From Limnanthes douglasii subsp. nivea (Eukaryota; Streptophyta; Magnoliopsida; Brassicales; Limnanthaceae): a stretch of DNA of 64,000 nt. A model generated the notes under the pieces. It saw nothing but the letters and a program-made list of their open reading frames with translations, ran no database searches and had not been told where the DNA came from. A program made the translations under genes and the position numbers. Position 1 is the stretch's first letter, and each line of letters begins with the position of its first letter. The DNA lies in contig JAUPFV010000004.1 of the NCBI GenBank assembly GCA_036936605.1, positions 91,910,334-91,974,333 of the forward strand. The letters are read 5' to 3'. This document shows positions 45,436-55,950 of the stretch, one piece after another.

Positions 45436-45554
45436 AAAAATTAATAAAATAAAGTAATGTATATATATATATATGATAATTTAAATCACCAGTTTCTAGT
45501 GTGGTTGCCCAAATGTTTAATTTTGTTCGTGTAGATATTAAAGAATTTGTGTTT

Positions 45555-46700
45555 CTAAGGGTCTATCCATTGTTTCATCACGTAATCGACAACCTTGGGA
45601 CAATATGCGTAGGCTTGCTGTAACTCAGCAAGGTTTTTGTTATAATCTTCGATCATCGCTGAATGGACTATTGAGGCATAAAATTCTAAGAACTCTTCAA
45701 CCATGTCCGCTTTCGGTAAAAGGCTTTTAATGTACGAGCTAATGTTCCTATTGATATGCCAAGTGCATAACATATGAGTTGCATCCGGAAATACATCCTC
45801 GATAGCGTTCATTAAAGCCAATTCCCTATTGGTGACGATAATATTTGGTAATATGCACATGTTATTCACCATCACACTCCTTAGAACGCTCAATGCCCAC
45901 GTGTAGTTCTCTTGTTTCTCAAAGATCATAAAAACTAAATCTATACAAAAGATCTTTTTCGTCGAACTTTGACCAACTATTTATAGCAAAGGGATTTTAT
46001 ACATTGGATTCTTGACTGTGCTATCCATTATAAGAACTTGAGAAAAAGTGCGCAATAAATCGATGCTTGTAGAATGGGCAAAAAAAATTAAGGACCCCGT
46101 CCGTTTCTTTGTTTGTTTGCTCCTAAACATAGTACACGTGCTCTTTCAATTGACCGAATAAGTATTGCATTTGGGATTTGCCCGTTTTTTCTACCAAATG
46201 GTGTTTTTGACGCATGTTGTAGATGGTACGCATACTAGATACATTTTACGGATCTTTTAACTTCAAACCATGGTATATATCTCTTGGCCGAGAACCGATT
46301 GTTGCGAGTTTACGAACATACTCCTCCTCATCCGCTTTTAGCCTCGCAACTCATGAATGACCATCCAAGTGTAAGAAGGGTTGGTGGTTGTGTTTCCCAT
46401 TTCTAACTACCGATTTCCAATAACCGGGTAGTTCTAACACTGGATTTCCCTTTAGCGTGAACGGACAACCGCGTTTTTTTACAAACACTCACGGTGCTTC
46501 TTCACAATCCTCGGTTTTTAAACACCATACCTCTCACACTTAAAATATATCCTTGGAGTTTTACCGTCTTTACTACCATCCTCATCTTTATCGACAAATG
46601 AATCCTATGCTTTTGCTTTCCTTGTAAACCCATGCAAGCAATTCCGATTTGGTGTAGACGCTCTCGGTGGTAAAAAAATTGGCTATAATTGGCCATGTTA
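45555..46700 (-). pseudogene. MULE transposase, nearly full length but broken (copy D)
   Basis: This is the longest transposase copy. On the minus strand from about 46700 it gives a frameshifted N-terminus, CPF.L, GYWKSVVRNGKHNHQPF, then ADEEEYVRKLATIGSRPRDIYHGLKLKDP, MRTIYNMRQKHHLVEKTGKSQMQYL, and MYKIPLLEIVGQSSTKKIFCIAF. It continues through QENYTWALSVL, VTNRELALMNAIEDVFPDATHMLCTWHINRNI and VDYVMKQWIDP. The order FAR1-like zinc region, linker and MULE catalytic core matches plant Mutator-like transposases. Several stops interrupt the middle, and the VTDRE Asp is Asn. The C-terminal SWIM zinc finger is not seen. Confidence 0.7.
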
Positions 46701-47793
46701 CATGTGCTTCTCTCGATTCCTAAACAAAGAAAAAATCATGTAAATTAATACAATATCACAATTCATTCAATTCGCCAACAAAAGTAACTCATTTTATAAC
46801 TAAGTAACTCATTCAATTGTCAACAAGTTCATACATGTATTTAGACTTTGAAATGAGAACACAAACACAGAATTCGGCAATAAACGAGCATCTAAAACAA
46901 ACACAAGCATAAATCGCGCATTATCGTGCCAAGATTTGTCAAATCTTGGCACAATTTGGTGCCAATATTTGTCAATTCTTGGCACAAAATCATCGCGCGA
47001 CTAGGGTAAATGAATTAATGATTTTGCTTAAATTAGTACTCAAGTTACTTGTAATCATGTTTTTAAATTCATATATAGTTATAAATCAAAAGATATTGAA
47101 AAAGATAACTTATTGTAAAAAGAAAATGAGGATGTTTAATATTGAAAACAAACCTCTAGTTGAATTTTAATATTTCCTACGAAGGATATCATATGTGCTC
47201 ATATTGTTCTATTGGCCCCTGTTAGGACAATACGGAAGTTGGCAATATATGATTAAAGTTGGAGATGGAATAGATACAAACATAGGTGTTCCTATGATAG
47301 GATGGGTTTGTGATACTATGTATAGATTGGGGTTTCTAATGGAGGATAAATTTCTATTGAGGCCTTGAGTTGATGGTGGCCTGAAAACTTTTCTATGACT
47401 TTAAAACAAGTGTGGGTCTACATCTACAATTGGGGTTTTTATTTTGTTCATCTCTTGACTAGATGGGCCAGAATGAGAGGGTGAGATTTTTATTGGCATT
47501 CTCGTTATTAGGTCCTTTAGGTGGAGTTGATGCAATCATTGTGGATGCTGGTAGAGCTGATACTATTTTTAGTTGGTTTTATTTCGATGTCCAAGAGGGG
47601 TTTATGTCTTCATTTTCATTAAGATTGTCATTTTCTTGATGATAGGTGGTGCTTAGAATAATTTTTGGGCTGATTTGAAAGAAAAGTTTCAAGATTGCAG
47701 CTGAAATCGTCGTTGTAGTCACTCCAATCTATAGTATGGTTGATTTGAGTTGATTTTAAGTGTTTTTTGGGTTTTAAGTCTTAGATTTAGAGT
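46701..47793. other. Unassigned segment of unit D up to the LINE
   Basis: No intact gene. 46740-46850 matches 2340-2460 of copy A. 46930-47780 matches 31.98-32.80 kb of unit C. The last 18 bp (47776-47793) form the left target duplication of the LINE. Confidence 0.45.
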
Positions 47794-47906
47794 GAAATTA
47801 GGTTAGACTAAACCTAAACAACTTTATTCTTCAAGAAACAAATCAAGAACCCTGATTCGATGATTTCTCTTCTACTCTCATTATGTTCCTTCATTCTTAA
47901 TCTCTA

Positions 47907-49198
47907 ATGGAAGAAGGAGAGGGCTCCTCTCGGATTTTCAGATCTACTGATCTGGATATTCAATTCCCAGCATTGCATAATAATTCAAGCCAACCGAAGA
48001 TCAGGAATAATCCAACATTTGAGTCTACGACAAATGTGGAAGGGAAAAAAGCGGCTTCTAAGTCCTTTGCTGATTTGTTCAAGCAAAGCACAAAAAAATT
48101 AGTTCATAAAAATGTTCAAAGTTCTTGGATAAATGGTCATGTCGAGATTAATTTTGAGGCTGCAGATCTATTTGAACTACAATCTAAGTCTAAGCATACG
48201 ATTGTTGGAAAATTTTCTACGGGTAAACCGAAATATGCAGTGGTCAAAGCATTTCTTGACTCTTTTAAATTTAAGGGCGAATTTGAAGTCTTTTCTTGGG
48301 ACTTTCGTCACATTTTTATTGAGTTTTCGTCCTTTGAAGACTTGAAATTGATCTGGAGAAGAAATGTTTGTCAAATTGGTGATAAAATTATGAGGCTATT
48401 TGTTTGGTCACCCAATTTTAACCCTAATATTGAGAACCCAGCTACCCCAGTATTCATGGATTTGCCTAATCTGCCAGAATTCCTATATAACGAGTCCACA
48501 ATTCAAGAAGTAGCCAAGTCATTAGGCTCCCCTCTAAATGTCTGGGTCCCTGAAAGTAATAGGGCTAGACAAAATCATTGCAGAATATGGGTAATTATGG
48601 ATGTTTCTAAAGCTCTCCCTAAGGAAATTAAACTTACTTTTGGGCAACATACTTTTTGTCAAAGGTTAGTCTACAGTAGAGTTCCCCAGTTCTGTAAGGA
48701 GTATTCTCATTTAGGGTATGCTGATAAAGATTGTAAAAACTTACCCAAAGGAAACTTGGAGATCAGGTTATAGCCTCCAAACAAGACAATCTTGTCCCTG
48801 AGTTTCAAATCGAGAAAGATGGTAAAAAGTTGAAGTCAGTGATAGTAAATCAACAAAATGATGGAGAAAACAGTATCGAAAATATCAAAGATTCTAATCA
48901 AAATGTGGTACATTTGGAGGGGAATAAGATGATAGAAGCTATCCACATGCTCAAATTGGGTTCCTTAGCTATCGATGTTGATGGGTCTTCTCTGCATGAT
49001 CATTCTTCGCCATCGAAACAGACTACGGGTAGTCTCCCTCAGTCCCCTGTAAACATAGAAAAAGTCAGTATTAATGAAGAAAAGAGACTTGAGACAAGTA
49101 AAGCAAAAAGGTCTAAGGTATCCAGTTCAAAAGGGATCATATTCCCTAAATTTGTGCAACATAAGAATGTTGCCAAAAACTCTAAACATTCAAAATGA
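47907..49198 (+). pseudogene. LINE ORF1 (RNA-binding, DUF4283-like), one frameshift
   Basis: ATG at 47907 opens 288 codons. The central part (KPKYAVVKAFLDSFKFKGEFEVFSWDFRHIFIEFSSFEDLKLIWRRNVCQIGDK) resembles the DUF4283 RNA-binding region of plant LINE ORF1. The zinc knuckle near 48690-48735 reads FCKEYSHLGYADKDC; the second Cys and the His are both Tyr, so it should not bind zinc. A single-base change near 48750 shifts to the frame of 48752-49198, a Ser/Lys-rich tail that ends in TGA overlapping the ORF2 ATG. The protein normally coats LINE RNA. Confidence 0.8.
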
Positions 49199-52100
49199 TA
49201 GTTCTGCTTAACTGGAACGTCCGTGGGATAGGAAACAAGTTAACTCAAGTAAGGATCAAAGGTTTGAAAAGATCTAAAAAGCTAGAATTCATTGCAATCC
49301 AGGAAACAATGGTTTCTGAGTCAAAGCTGGAAAAAATATCAAAAAGGTTGGGATTTCAAGGTTGTGCTAATAATATCTCTAATAAAATCTGGGTGATGTG
49401 GAGTGGTTTGTACGAAGTGGACACTCTAGCAAATGATGATCAGTTCTTGCATGTCAGAATAAATCACAAACTAACTTCTGAAGATTTCTATGTTACTGTG
49501 GTATACGCTAAGTGTACAAGAAACCTAAGAAGGCTGCTTTGGGAAAACTTAAAGGCTATTAATACCAGTGACATGAAATGGATGTTATTGGGTGATTTCA
49601 ATACTATAGCATCTTCTAATGAACAGCTAAATTGTGTTACTAATAATCTCTCTAACATAGATGACTTTAATGAATTCATGCAGGATTGCAACCTTATGGG
49701 TGGAGGCTTTACTGGAAACAGGTTCACTTGGACCAATGGAAGGCAATGGAGGAGATTGGACAGGGTTATCTACAATGGGGAATGGCTGAGCTATTTTGAT
49801 AATACTACTATTCATCATCTACCTAAAACATGTTCTGACTACTCTCCTCTTCTGGTTACTATCTCTGCTACATCTATAAAAAGGGCTTCTACATTCAAGT
49901 TCCTAAACATGTGGTGTCATCATACTGTTTTTTATAGTTTTTTGGAAGATTGCTGGGGAAAGGAAGTGTATGGTTCTCCTATCAAAAGGTTCTGGTTTAA
50001 GCTAAAAACTCTTAAAGCTAAGTTGAAAGTATGGAATAGAACGGTATTTGGGAATGTTTTTTATTCCTTAAAATTAGTTGAGGAGGAAATTTCTACTCTT
50101 GAAGCTAATCTTATTATCTCAAACTCTATGGATGATAAGGCTAGGTTGGATATTGCTAAAAGTAAACACCTTACTCTTCTAGAAAGGGAAGAGAACTACT
50201 GGATACAGAAAGCTAATGCTAAGTGGGCAAAGGATGGTGAAAGGAATTCTGAGTTTTTTCATAAATATGTCAAAAGGAAGCATAAGAAGTCTATTATAAT
50301 CTGGACTGGCTTTAACTGGGAGGATGATCCTAATGCTATTGGGGACTCTGCTGTCAATCATTTCAAAAACCTGATCTCTGACTGTACTAATCCTTGGTGT
50401 TCAAATGTTCTAGAAGACTATATTCCTAAGTTGGTAACTGAGGTTGAAAATGATGGATTAATGAAGGCTCCTACTGAAGGGGAAATTTTTGAGATTATCA
50501 AAGATCTAAGCTCTACTGTTGTTGCTGGTTCTGATGGGTTCAATGGCCATTTTTACAAATTCTGTTGGCATCTTTGCCAAGCTCTAAAGGAGTTCTTTGA
50601 GGAAGGGCAGTTTCCTATGGGTATTTTTGCAACTGTTTTATGTTTAACTCCCAAGAGTGCATCTCCTAAGGAGTGGAAGGATTATAGACCTATCAGCTTA
50701 ACTACTTACTTTAGTAGAATATTTTCTAAGCTTATCAATAGGAGGATTACTTTTATTCTACCTAAACTAATATCAGAAGTTCAAGGGGCTTTCACTAAAG
50801 AGAGAAGTATACATGAGAATATAATGCTGGCACAGGAATTTACAAAGGATCTACATACTAAATCTAGGGGAGGAAACATAATGCTAAAGCTGGATATGGA
50901 TAAAGCATTTGATAGGTTTGACCACACTATTTTACTTTGTGTGATGCAAGCCTTTGGTTTCAGGAATGATTTTATAAGACTTATTGAGAGGAATATTGAA
51001 AACTGTCATTTCTCGGTCTTAATTAATGGGGAGTTGAAGGGTTACTTTAAATCTAATAAAGGGTTAAGACAGGGTCATCCACTGTCCCCAACCCTTTTTA
51101 TACTGGCTCAGAAGTATCTAATCAGGTCTCTTTTTCATCTGTCTAATACTGATCCTATTATTAGATTCAAATTCAGAAGTGGTGTTTGCGTACCGTGTCT
51201 TAGCTTTGCTGATGACCTTTTGATCCTCTATAATGGCTCAAATGCTTCTGTCAAGAAGGTAATGAGTAGCGTTAAACATTACGAAGAAGTGTCTGGACAG
51301 ATTATTAATAAAAGCAAATCAAGAGTGATAGTTGCTAAAGATACTCTACCTCAGAATGTTAGAAGGTTTCAAAGTCTTATTGGGTTCAAGATCTGCCATC
51401 CTCCTTTTAGGTACTTGGGCTCTGTTATCAATAATAAAAGGTTGGTTAGTAATTTTGAGGACATCATTACTAAAACAAGGAATAAGATTAATGAATGGGA
51501 TCAAACTACACTATCCTTTGGAGGGAGGTTAATCCTGATTCAGTCTGTCATATCTTCCTATCCATCATTTACTATGCAACACTCTCTAATTCCTACTACT
51601 GTCATTAGAAGACTTGAGGTTCTCTACAGTAAGTTTTTATGGGGCTCTAAGCAGGATAAGGCAGCCATCAGTTGGTGTAGGTGGGCAAAGATATGTAAAC
51701 CTTTTGCTAATAGATGCCTAAATATTAGAAGCATTGAGGATATATCTCTTGTCTTTTCTTATAAGTTATGGTTCAACTTGAGATGCCAGAATTCTCTATG
51801 GTCAAAGGTCATGACGGACATTTATTTTAAGAACCTTCATCCCCTTATGGTCCCCTTACATAGCAGTAGTTCCCAAGTATGGAAGAGAATTTGGGCTATT
51901 AGGGAAGAAGCTGAAAAATATGTTATTTGGCATGTCAAAGAAGGGAGTTTGGATTTAAAGCTTGACATGTGGTGTTCAATTGAGGCATTTAAGAATTTTG
52001 GCGAATGGATGGATTCTTAGACTATCTTATACTCCCTCATTTATTAAGGACTACTGGTCAAATGGATGGATTCTTAATAACCTTGAGAATGTACTGACTC

Positions 52101-53280
52101 AATCACAAATTCAGAATATTCTCAAAGTTACCCTGGATGATTCTACGAAAGATACATGTTCCTGGACTTTAAGCAATGGTGGTTGTTTTAATTCTAATAC
52201 TACTTGGGAAAAAATTAGTAAAAAGGGGCATGAATCGTATATGTATGCAAGGACTTGGAATAAGGTAACCCCTCGAAAATATTCATTTCTTCTGTGGAGA
52301 ATTTTGAAGAACTGGTTGCGAGTGGACACCATCCTGCAAAATAGAAATATCAAGTTAGCATCCAAATGTCAGAATTGTGAAAATATTGAAAGTGTTAATC
52401 ATGTTTTTGTGAATTGTGAGAAGGCTTGGCAGGTGTGGGTTTATTTCGATGGGCATTTCAAGGTCTACATCACTAGAAATATGACTATCTCTCATTTAGT
52501 GAGAACTTGGTTCTGGTCTACTAAAAAACAGGTTAATGTCATGAATATTTTACCTCCTATAATTGTCTGGGTTATATAGATGGCCAGGAATAAGCTCAAA
52601 ATGGAGAATATTCATTTAAGAGCTGTGGATATGATTGAAAAATTCATGCAAATTCTATCGGACTTGGATAGAGCAAAAATCCTAAAGTATCAGCACTGGG
52701 TTATGACAATACTATTGGTACTTCCCTAAACTGTGTGAACCATCTCAAAAGTAAGCACAAACCAGTGGTTCTTAGTTGGGTTTGTCCTAAATTGGGACGT
52801 TACAAGCTTAATACAAATGAAGCTTGTTCGAACAGTGGGGAATGCACTGGTGGTGGTATCCTTCGTAATAGTAAGGGAGAGATGGTCTTTGGATTCAGTA
52901 AATGGTATGGCAAAGGGAATTCGATTATGGCCGAAACTAGGGCGTTTATGGATGGCATTCAGATTTGTCTGTCTAAGGGTCTTTTTGACATTGGTATCGA
53001 AACAGACTCTAAGCTACTGTGTGAAATGATTATTTTGAATAAATGTCCATGGTTCTTAAGGGCGTCTATCAACTTTTGTTACAGGATTCTTACTCCTACC
53101 ATGAAGATTACTCATATATTCAGAGAACATAATGAAGCTGCGGACTGGTTAGCTCATTCTGTCTCTGAATACAAAAAGGAAAGGTTCTACGATACGGAGG
53201 ATGTTCTAGCTAAACTCAGAGCCATTGTTCTTCTAGACAACATAGGGTTATGGCACATCAGACCTAATCCTAAGGACTAA
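49195..53280 (+). pseudogene. LINE ORF2 (endonuclease-RT-zinc-RNase H), two frame changes
   Basis: ATG at 49195 overlaps the ORF1 stop. Order of domains: APE endonuclease (LLNWNVRGIG, QET, GDFN, LDRV; the final SDH reads SDY), RT (YRPISL, LDMDKAFDR, GLRQGHPLSP, FADDLL near 51205), zf-RVT (CQNCENIESVNHVFVNC near 52365-52415), and RNase H from about 52800 (KLNTNEAC in place of TDGAC, AETRAF, ETDSK). The first frame ends at TAG 52018. The zinc-finger block is in a second frame, ending at TAG 52577-52579 where Trp is usual. RNase H returns to the first frame and ends at 53278-53280. Loss of the endonuclease His and the RNase H Asp means it is inactive. Confidence 0.85.
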
Positions 53281-53615
53281 AGTCTTTACAAATTAAAACA
53301 GTGAGTTCTGTTATTACCTTGTATTTCTGTCGATTCTTCCATTGCTTGTTTTTCTTCTTCAAGTAAGTATGTTGGATATTTGCTCGCTGGTTGATGACTG
53401 TCAGTATGGTGGTCTGGGCTCGAGTGCTTCGAATAAACAGAATCGTGAGTTGAAGAGTTGCCGGTCGATTTGAAGAGTTGCGTGTCGGATTCTTTCCAGA
53501 CAAGAGTGATGGGTTTGGACTTGGGCCTCCCTTGTATAAATTTGGATGTGTTTAAACTTGAGGTTTTTAATACAAGAGTGATGGGTTTGGCCCATCAAAT
53601 TAAATAAAAAAAAAA
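53281..53615 (+). other. LINE 3' UTR and poly(A) tail
   Basis: A roughly 320-bp untranslated region follows ORF2. It contains a repeated atgggtttgg phrase (about 53509 and 53581, each preceded by caagagtg) and ends in an A tract at 53606-53617. No clear AATAAA appears immediately before the tail; taaat at 53601 is the nearest. Confidence 0.7.
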
Positions 53616-54515
53616 AAGTCTTAGATTTAGAGTTGATTTTATGTGTTTTTTGGTATTTAGGTTTATGATTTTTTGGGTTTTTCTTGAATATTAGAGAGAA
53701 CAGTGGTAAGGGGGGAGAGAAAAGAGGAGGTAGAAAGTGAGGTCGTTGAAATAGTTAAGATTTTTATATCCGGGAGTATTTTCGTATTTACAAATTTAGT
53801 GAAAACACATTAGAATTAGAGCGTTACTATAAAAAAAAAAACGGGATCTTGATTTAGGTGTACTTTTATATCCCGAAACTATGCATACACTTTTTTTGGG
53901 TTTAAATGGAGCCAATTGGACCTTGTAGTTGAGAGTCTTACAATTACACTAACAGCTTAAAACCAATTTCGAGTCTTATTGATTGATTCTACAGAAACAG
54001 CCCCTAAATCCCAAATAGACGACTCTTCTTCTTTCTCCTTTGCTAATACTCAGACAACAACCCGATTTTCTTCTTTCTCCTTTTGCTGATACTCAGACAA
54101 CAACCCAATTCGATCAATTCTTAACCATCGATCCGAAACTAGGCATACACTTGATTGATGTAAAAAGAACAGAACAATATACATATAAAATGTGAGAATA
54201 TCAATGGTGATTGTTTTTTTTGTTCTTTCGCTAACGATCTTACTTAAAAATACATAAAACCCAGAAAATGATGCTGTTTAAACTAAACGTAAACACTCCA
54301 AAAAGAAATACTTTAAGCCTAAAAGATAAAAAATTACATTATAAGTTTGTTATTTATAATAAAACTAAACACTCCAAAAAAGAAAACAGAAGACCTAAAG
54401 TACAGTGAAGCGGGATAAATAAACTCAAAAAGTTGTTTTATTTATGAACCAAATATACTGCAAACAACCAATTACAATGAACCCTAGAACTTTTCTAGGG
54501 TTCTAAAAAGAACTA
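53616..54515. other. Unit D flank between LINE and MYB-D
   Basis: No gene. 53616-53870 matches 32803-33050 of unit C. About 370 bp present in C (33051-33420) is absent here, with resumption at 53871. 53871-54515 matches 33421-34073 with a few percent differences and several short indels. Confidence 0.5.
54480..54502 (-). other. Perfect hairpin just after the MYB-D stop codon
   Basis: Identical in arms and loop to 34038-34060. It is kept although neighbouring bases differ between the two copies. Confidence 0.6.
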
Positions 54516-55193
54516 CTATGGGAATGAACCCGGTCTTCCCGACGCATCGCAATAGTCGGTAGCCATCAAGAATCTAAAAAAACCATCGAAAAGTGGGTCA
54601 TCATCCAGGTGTTCCCAAAACTGCGATTCAAGTAGTTCATCGTCTGCATGTTTAGGTGCTGTTTGTGGGTTTGGAAGCACCAATGAAGAATCCTTTTTCG
54701 ACGCTCGAGGAGGAGGTATAGCTGCACCAAGCCCCTCCTTCTTGAGCTTGTCAAAATATTTCTGGGCATGACTAATTACCTGCTGACAAGACAAATTAAC
54801 TAAATCTAGTAGGGACATATACAGAATAAGAAACTGCAGCGAAAAGATAATAGTAATGAGGATTCAGTGAAAAGATAAGTTAATCATTACCTGATCCGGT
54901 TTTTTGGTTCCTATATATGCTGCGATCTTCCTCCATTGACGCTTGAATCTAAAATGAAGATGTAAAAAAAGAAGTTAGAATGGAATAAATGTTTAAAGTG
55001 TTAGACCTGTTGTTTTTTCAGGAAACAGAGAATCAATAACACCGAAACAATAAATAAAAGAGTTTATGTCAAATATAGTCTATGCATACCGCTGAAGGCC
55101 CTGGAGAAATAATTCTTCTTCTTCAGGAGTCCATGGCTCCCTCGGTTTGGGCTTTGTATAAGGTTTTCTAGTCTTTCCGATCTTATCATCCAT
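54516..55193 (-). CDS. SHAQKYF-class MYB-related transcription factor (MYB-D), 3 exons
   Basis: Same structure and length as MYB-C: exon 1, 55193-55090; exon 2, 54948-54891; exon 3, 54779-54516. The protein is expected to be 141 residues. Exon 1, the start of intron 1 and the upstream microsatellite are identical to MYB-C. Exon 3 differs, including Arg to Pro in LVLPNPQ and Gly to Ala in KHADDE, and silent changes occur in VISHA. The coding frame has stayed open through divergence of the C and D copies, whereas copies A and B decayed, which hints at retained function or young age. A nuclear DNA-binding role is inferred from the family. See the crossover finding: this copy looks chimeric. Confidence 0.75.
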
Positions 55194-55197
55194 CCCG

Positions 55198-55251
55198 GGT
55201 ATAGGTATAGGTATAGGTATAGGTATAGGTATAGGTATAGGTATAGGTATA
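55198..55251. repeat. GGTATA microsatellite, nine units (second copy)
   Basis: Same position relative to the MYB ATG, and same unit number, as 34756-34809. Equal length at such a mutable sequence supports a very recent duplication. Confidence 0.9.
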
Positions 55252-55944
55252 GAACTGGTGGGATGGGATCACTAAATGTGGTAAAGATTTAAGAAGTGGT
55301 GCCTGGGATTCAACAATTTTGGTTTGTTTTCTAGAAAGAGTTTGAATTAGATACTGTAATATAATATAATGTGTCATGATCATTGATATTGTTTAAATAT
55401 ATAGTAACAGGTAGCGAGATACTTGGTTTTGTTTCAATTTTGAATTATACAAATTTCTTTTAGCCAGATTCTTACTATCCGTTACAAATTTCTTTTCAAC
55501 ATATATCTACTAACAAATTTGTTGAATATATCCAAACTAATAAAATTTTAAAATAAAATCTAAATAAAATTTAAACAGAATCTTTACCTCAAATAATGCT
55601 TCTATATTTTTCAAAAAAAATGTAAAGAATCCTGAAAATATCTGAATGAGAAAAAAGAAAGAGACAATGGTATGGTTTAAAATTTTATTTCCATTTAAAT
55701 TTATTCCAAAAACGAGTATACAATCATGTGATAAATAGCAATGTTAATGATATACATAACTAACTAACTAACGCATTTTAAATCACAAATATATTTATAC
55801 GGAAGATAATTATAAGCATTATAAAACTAAATCTTTTGAATTGTTTTCTATTTTTATTTTTCAAGCGAATTATTAATTTTTTTTTTCTTCTAATGTTTAG
55901 TATTTTCTCATTCCAAATATATATTCCAAACTGAAATTCCTTAT
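55252..55944. other. AT-rich DNA between MYB-D and E3
   Basis: Copy of 34810-35502 with no difference noticed by eye. No gene seen. Confidence 0.5.
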
Positions 55945-55950
55945 ACAATT

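Larger units (their letters stand above)
47794..53615 (+). mobile_element. Full-length L1-type LINE with target duplication
   Basis: A 5.8-kb non-LTR retrotransposon with short 5' leader (113 bp), ORF1, ORF2 overlapping by ATGA, 3' UTR and a 13-nt A tail. gtcttagatttagagt, preceded by aa, occurs at 47776-47793 and 53616-53633, giving a 16-18 bp target duplication. The unoccupied site is preserved in unit C at 32801-32818. Both ORFs have frameshifts and several catalytic substitutions. Confidence 0.93.
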
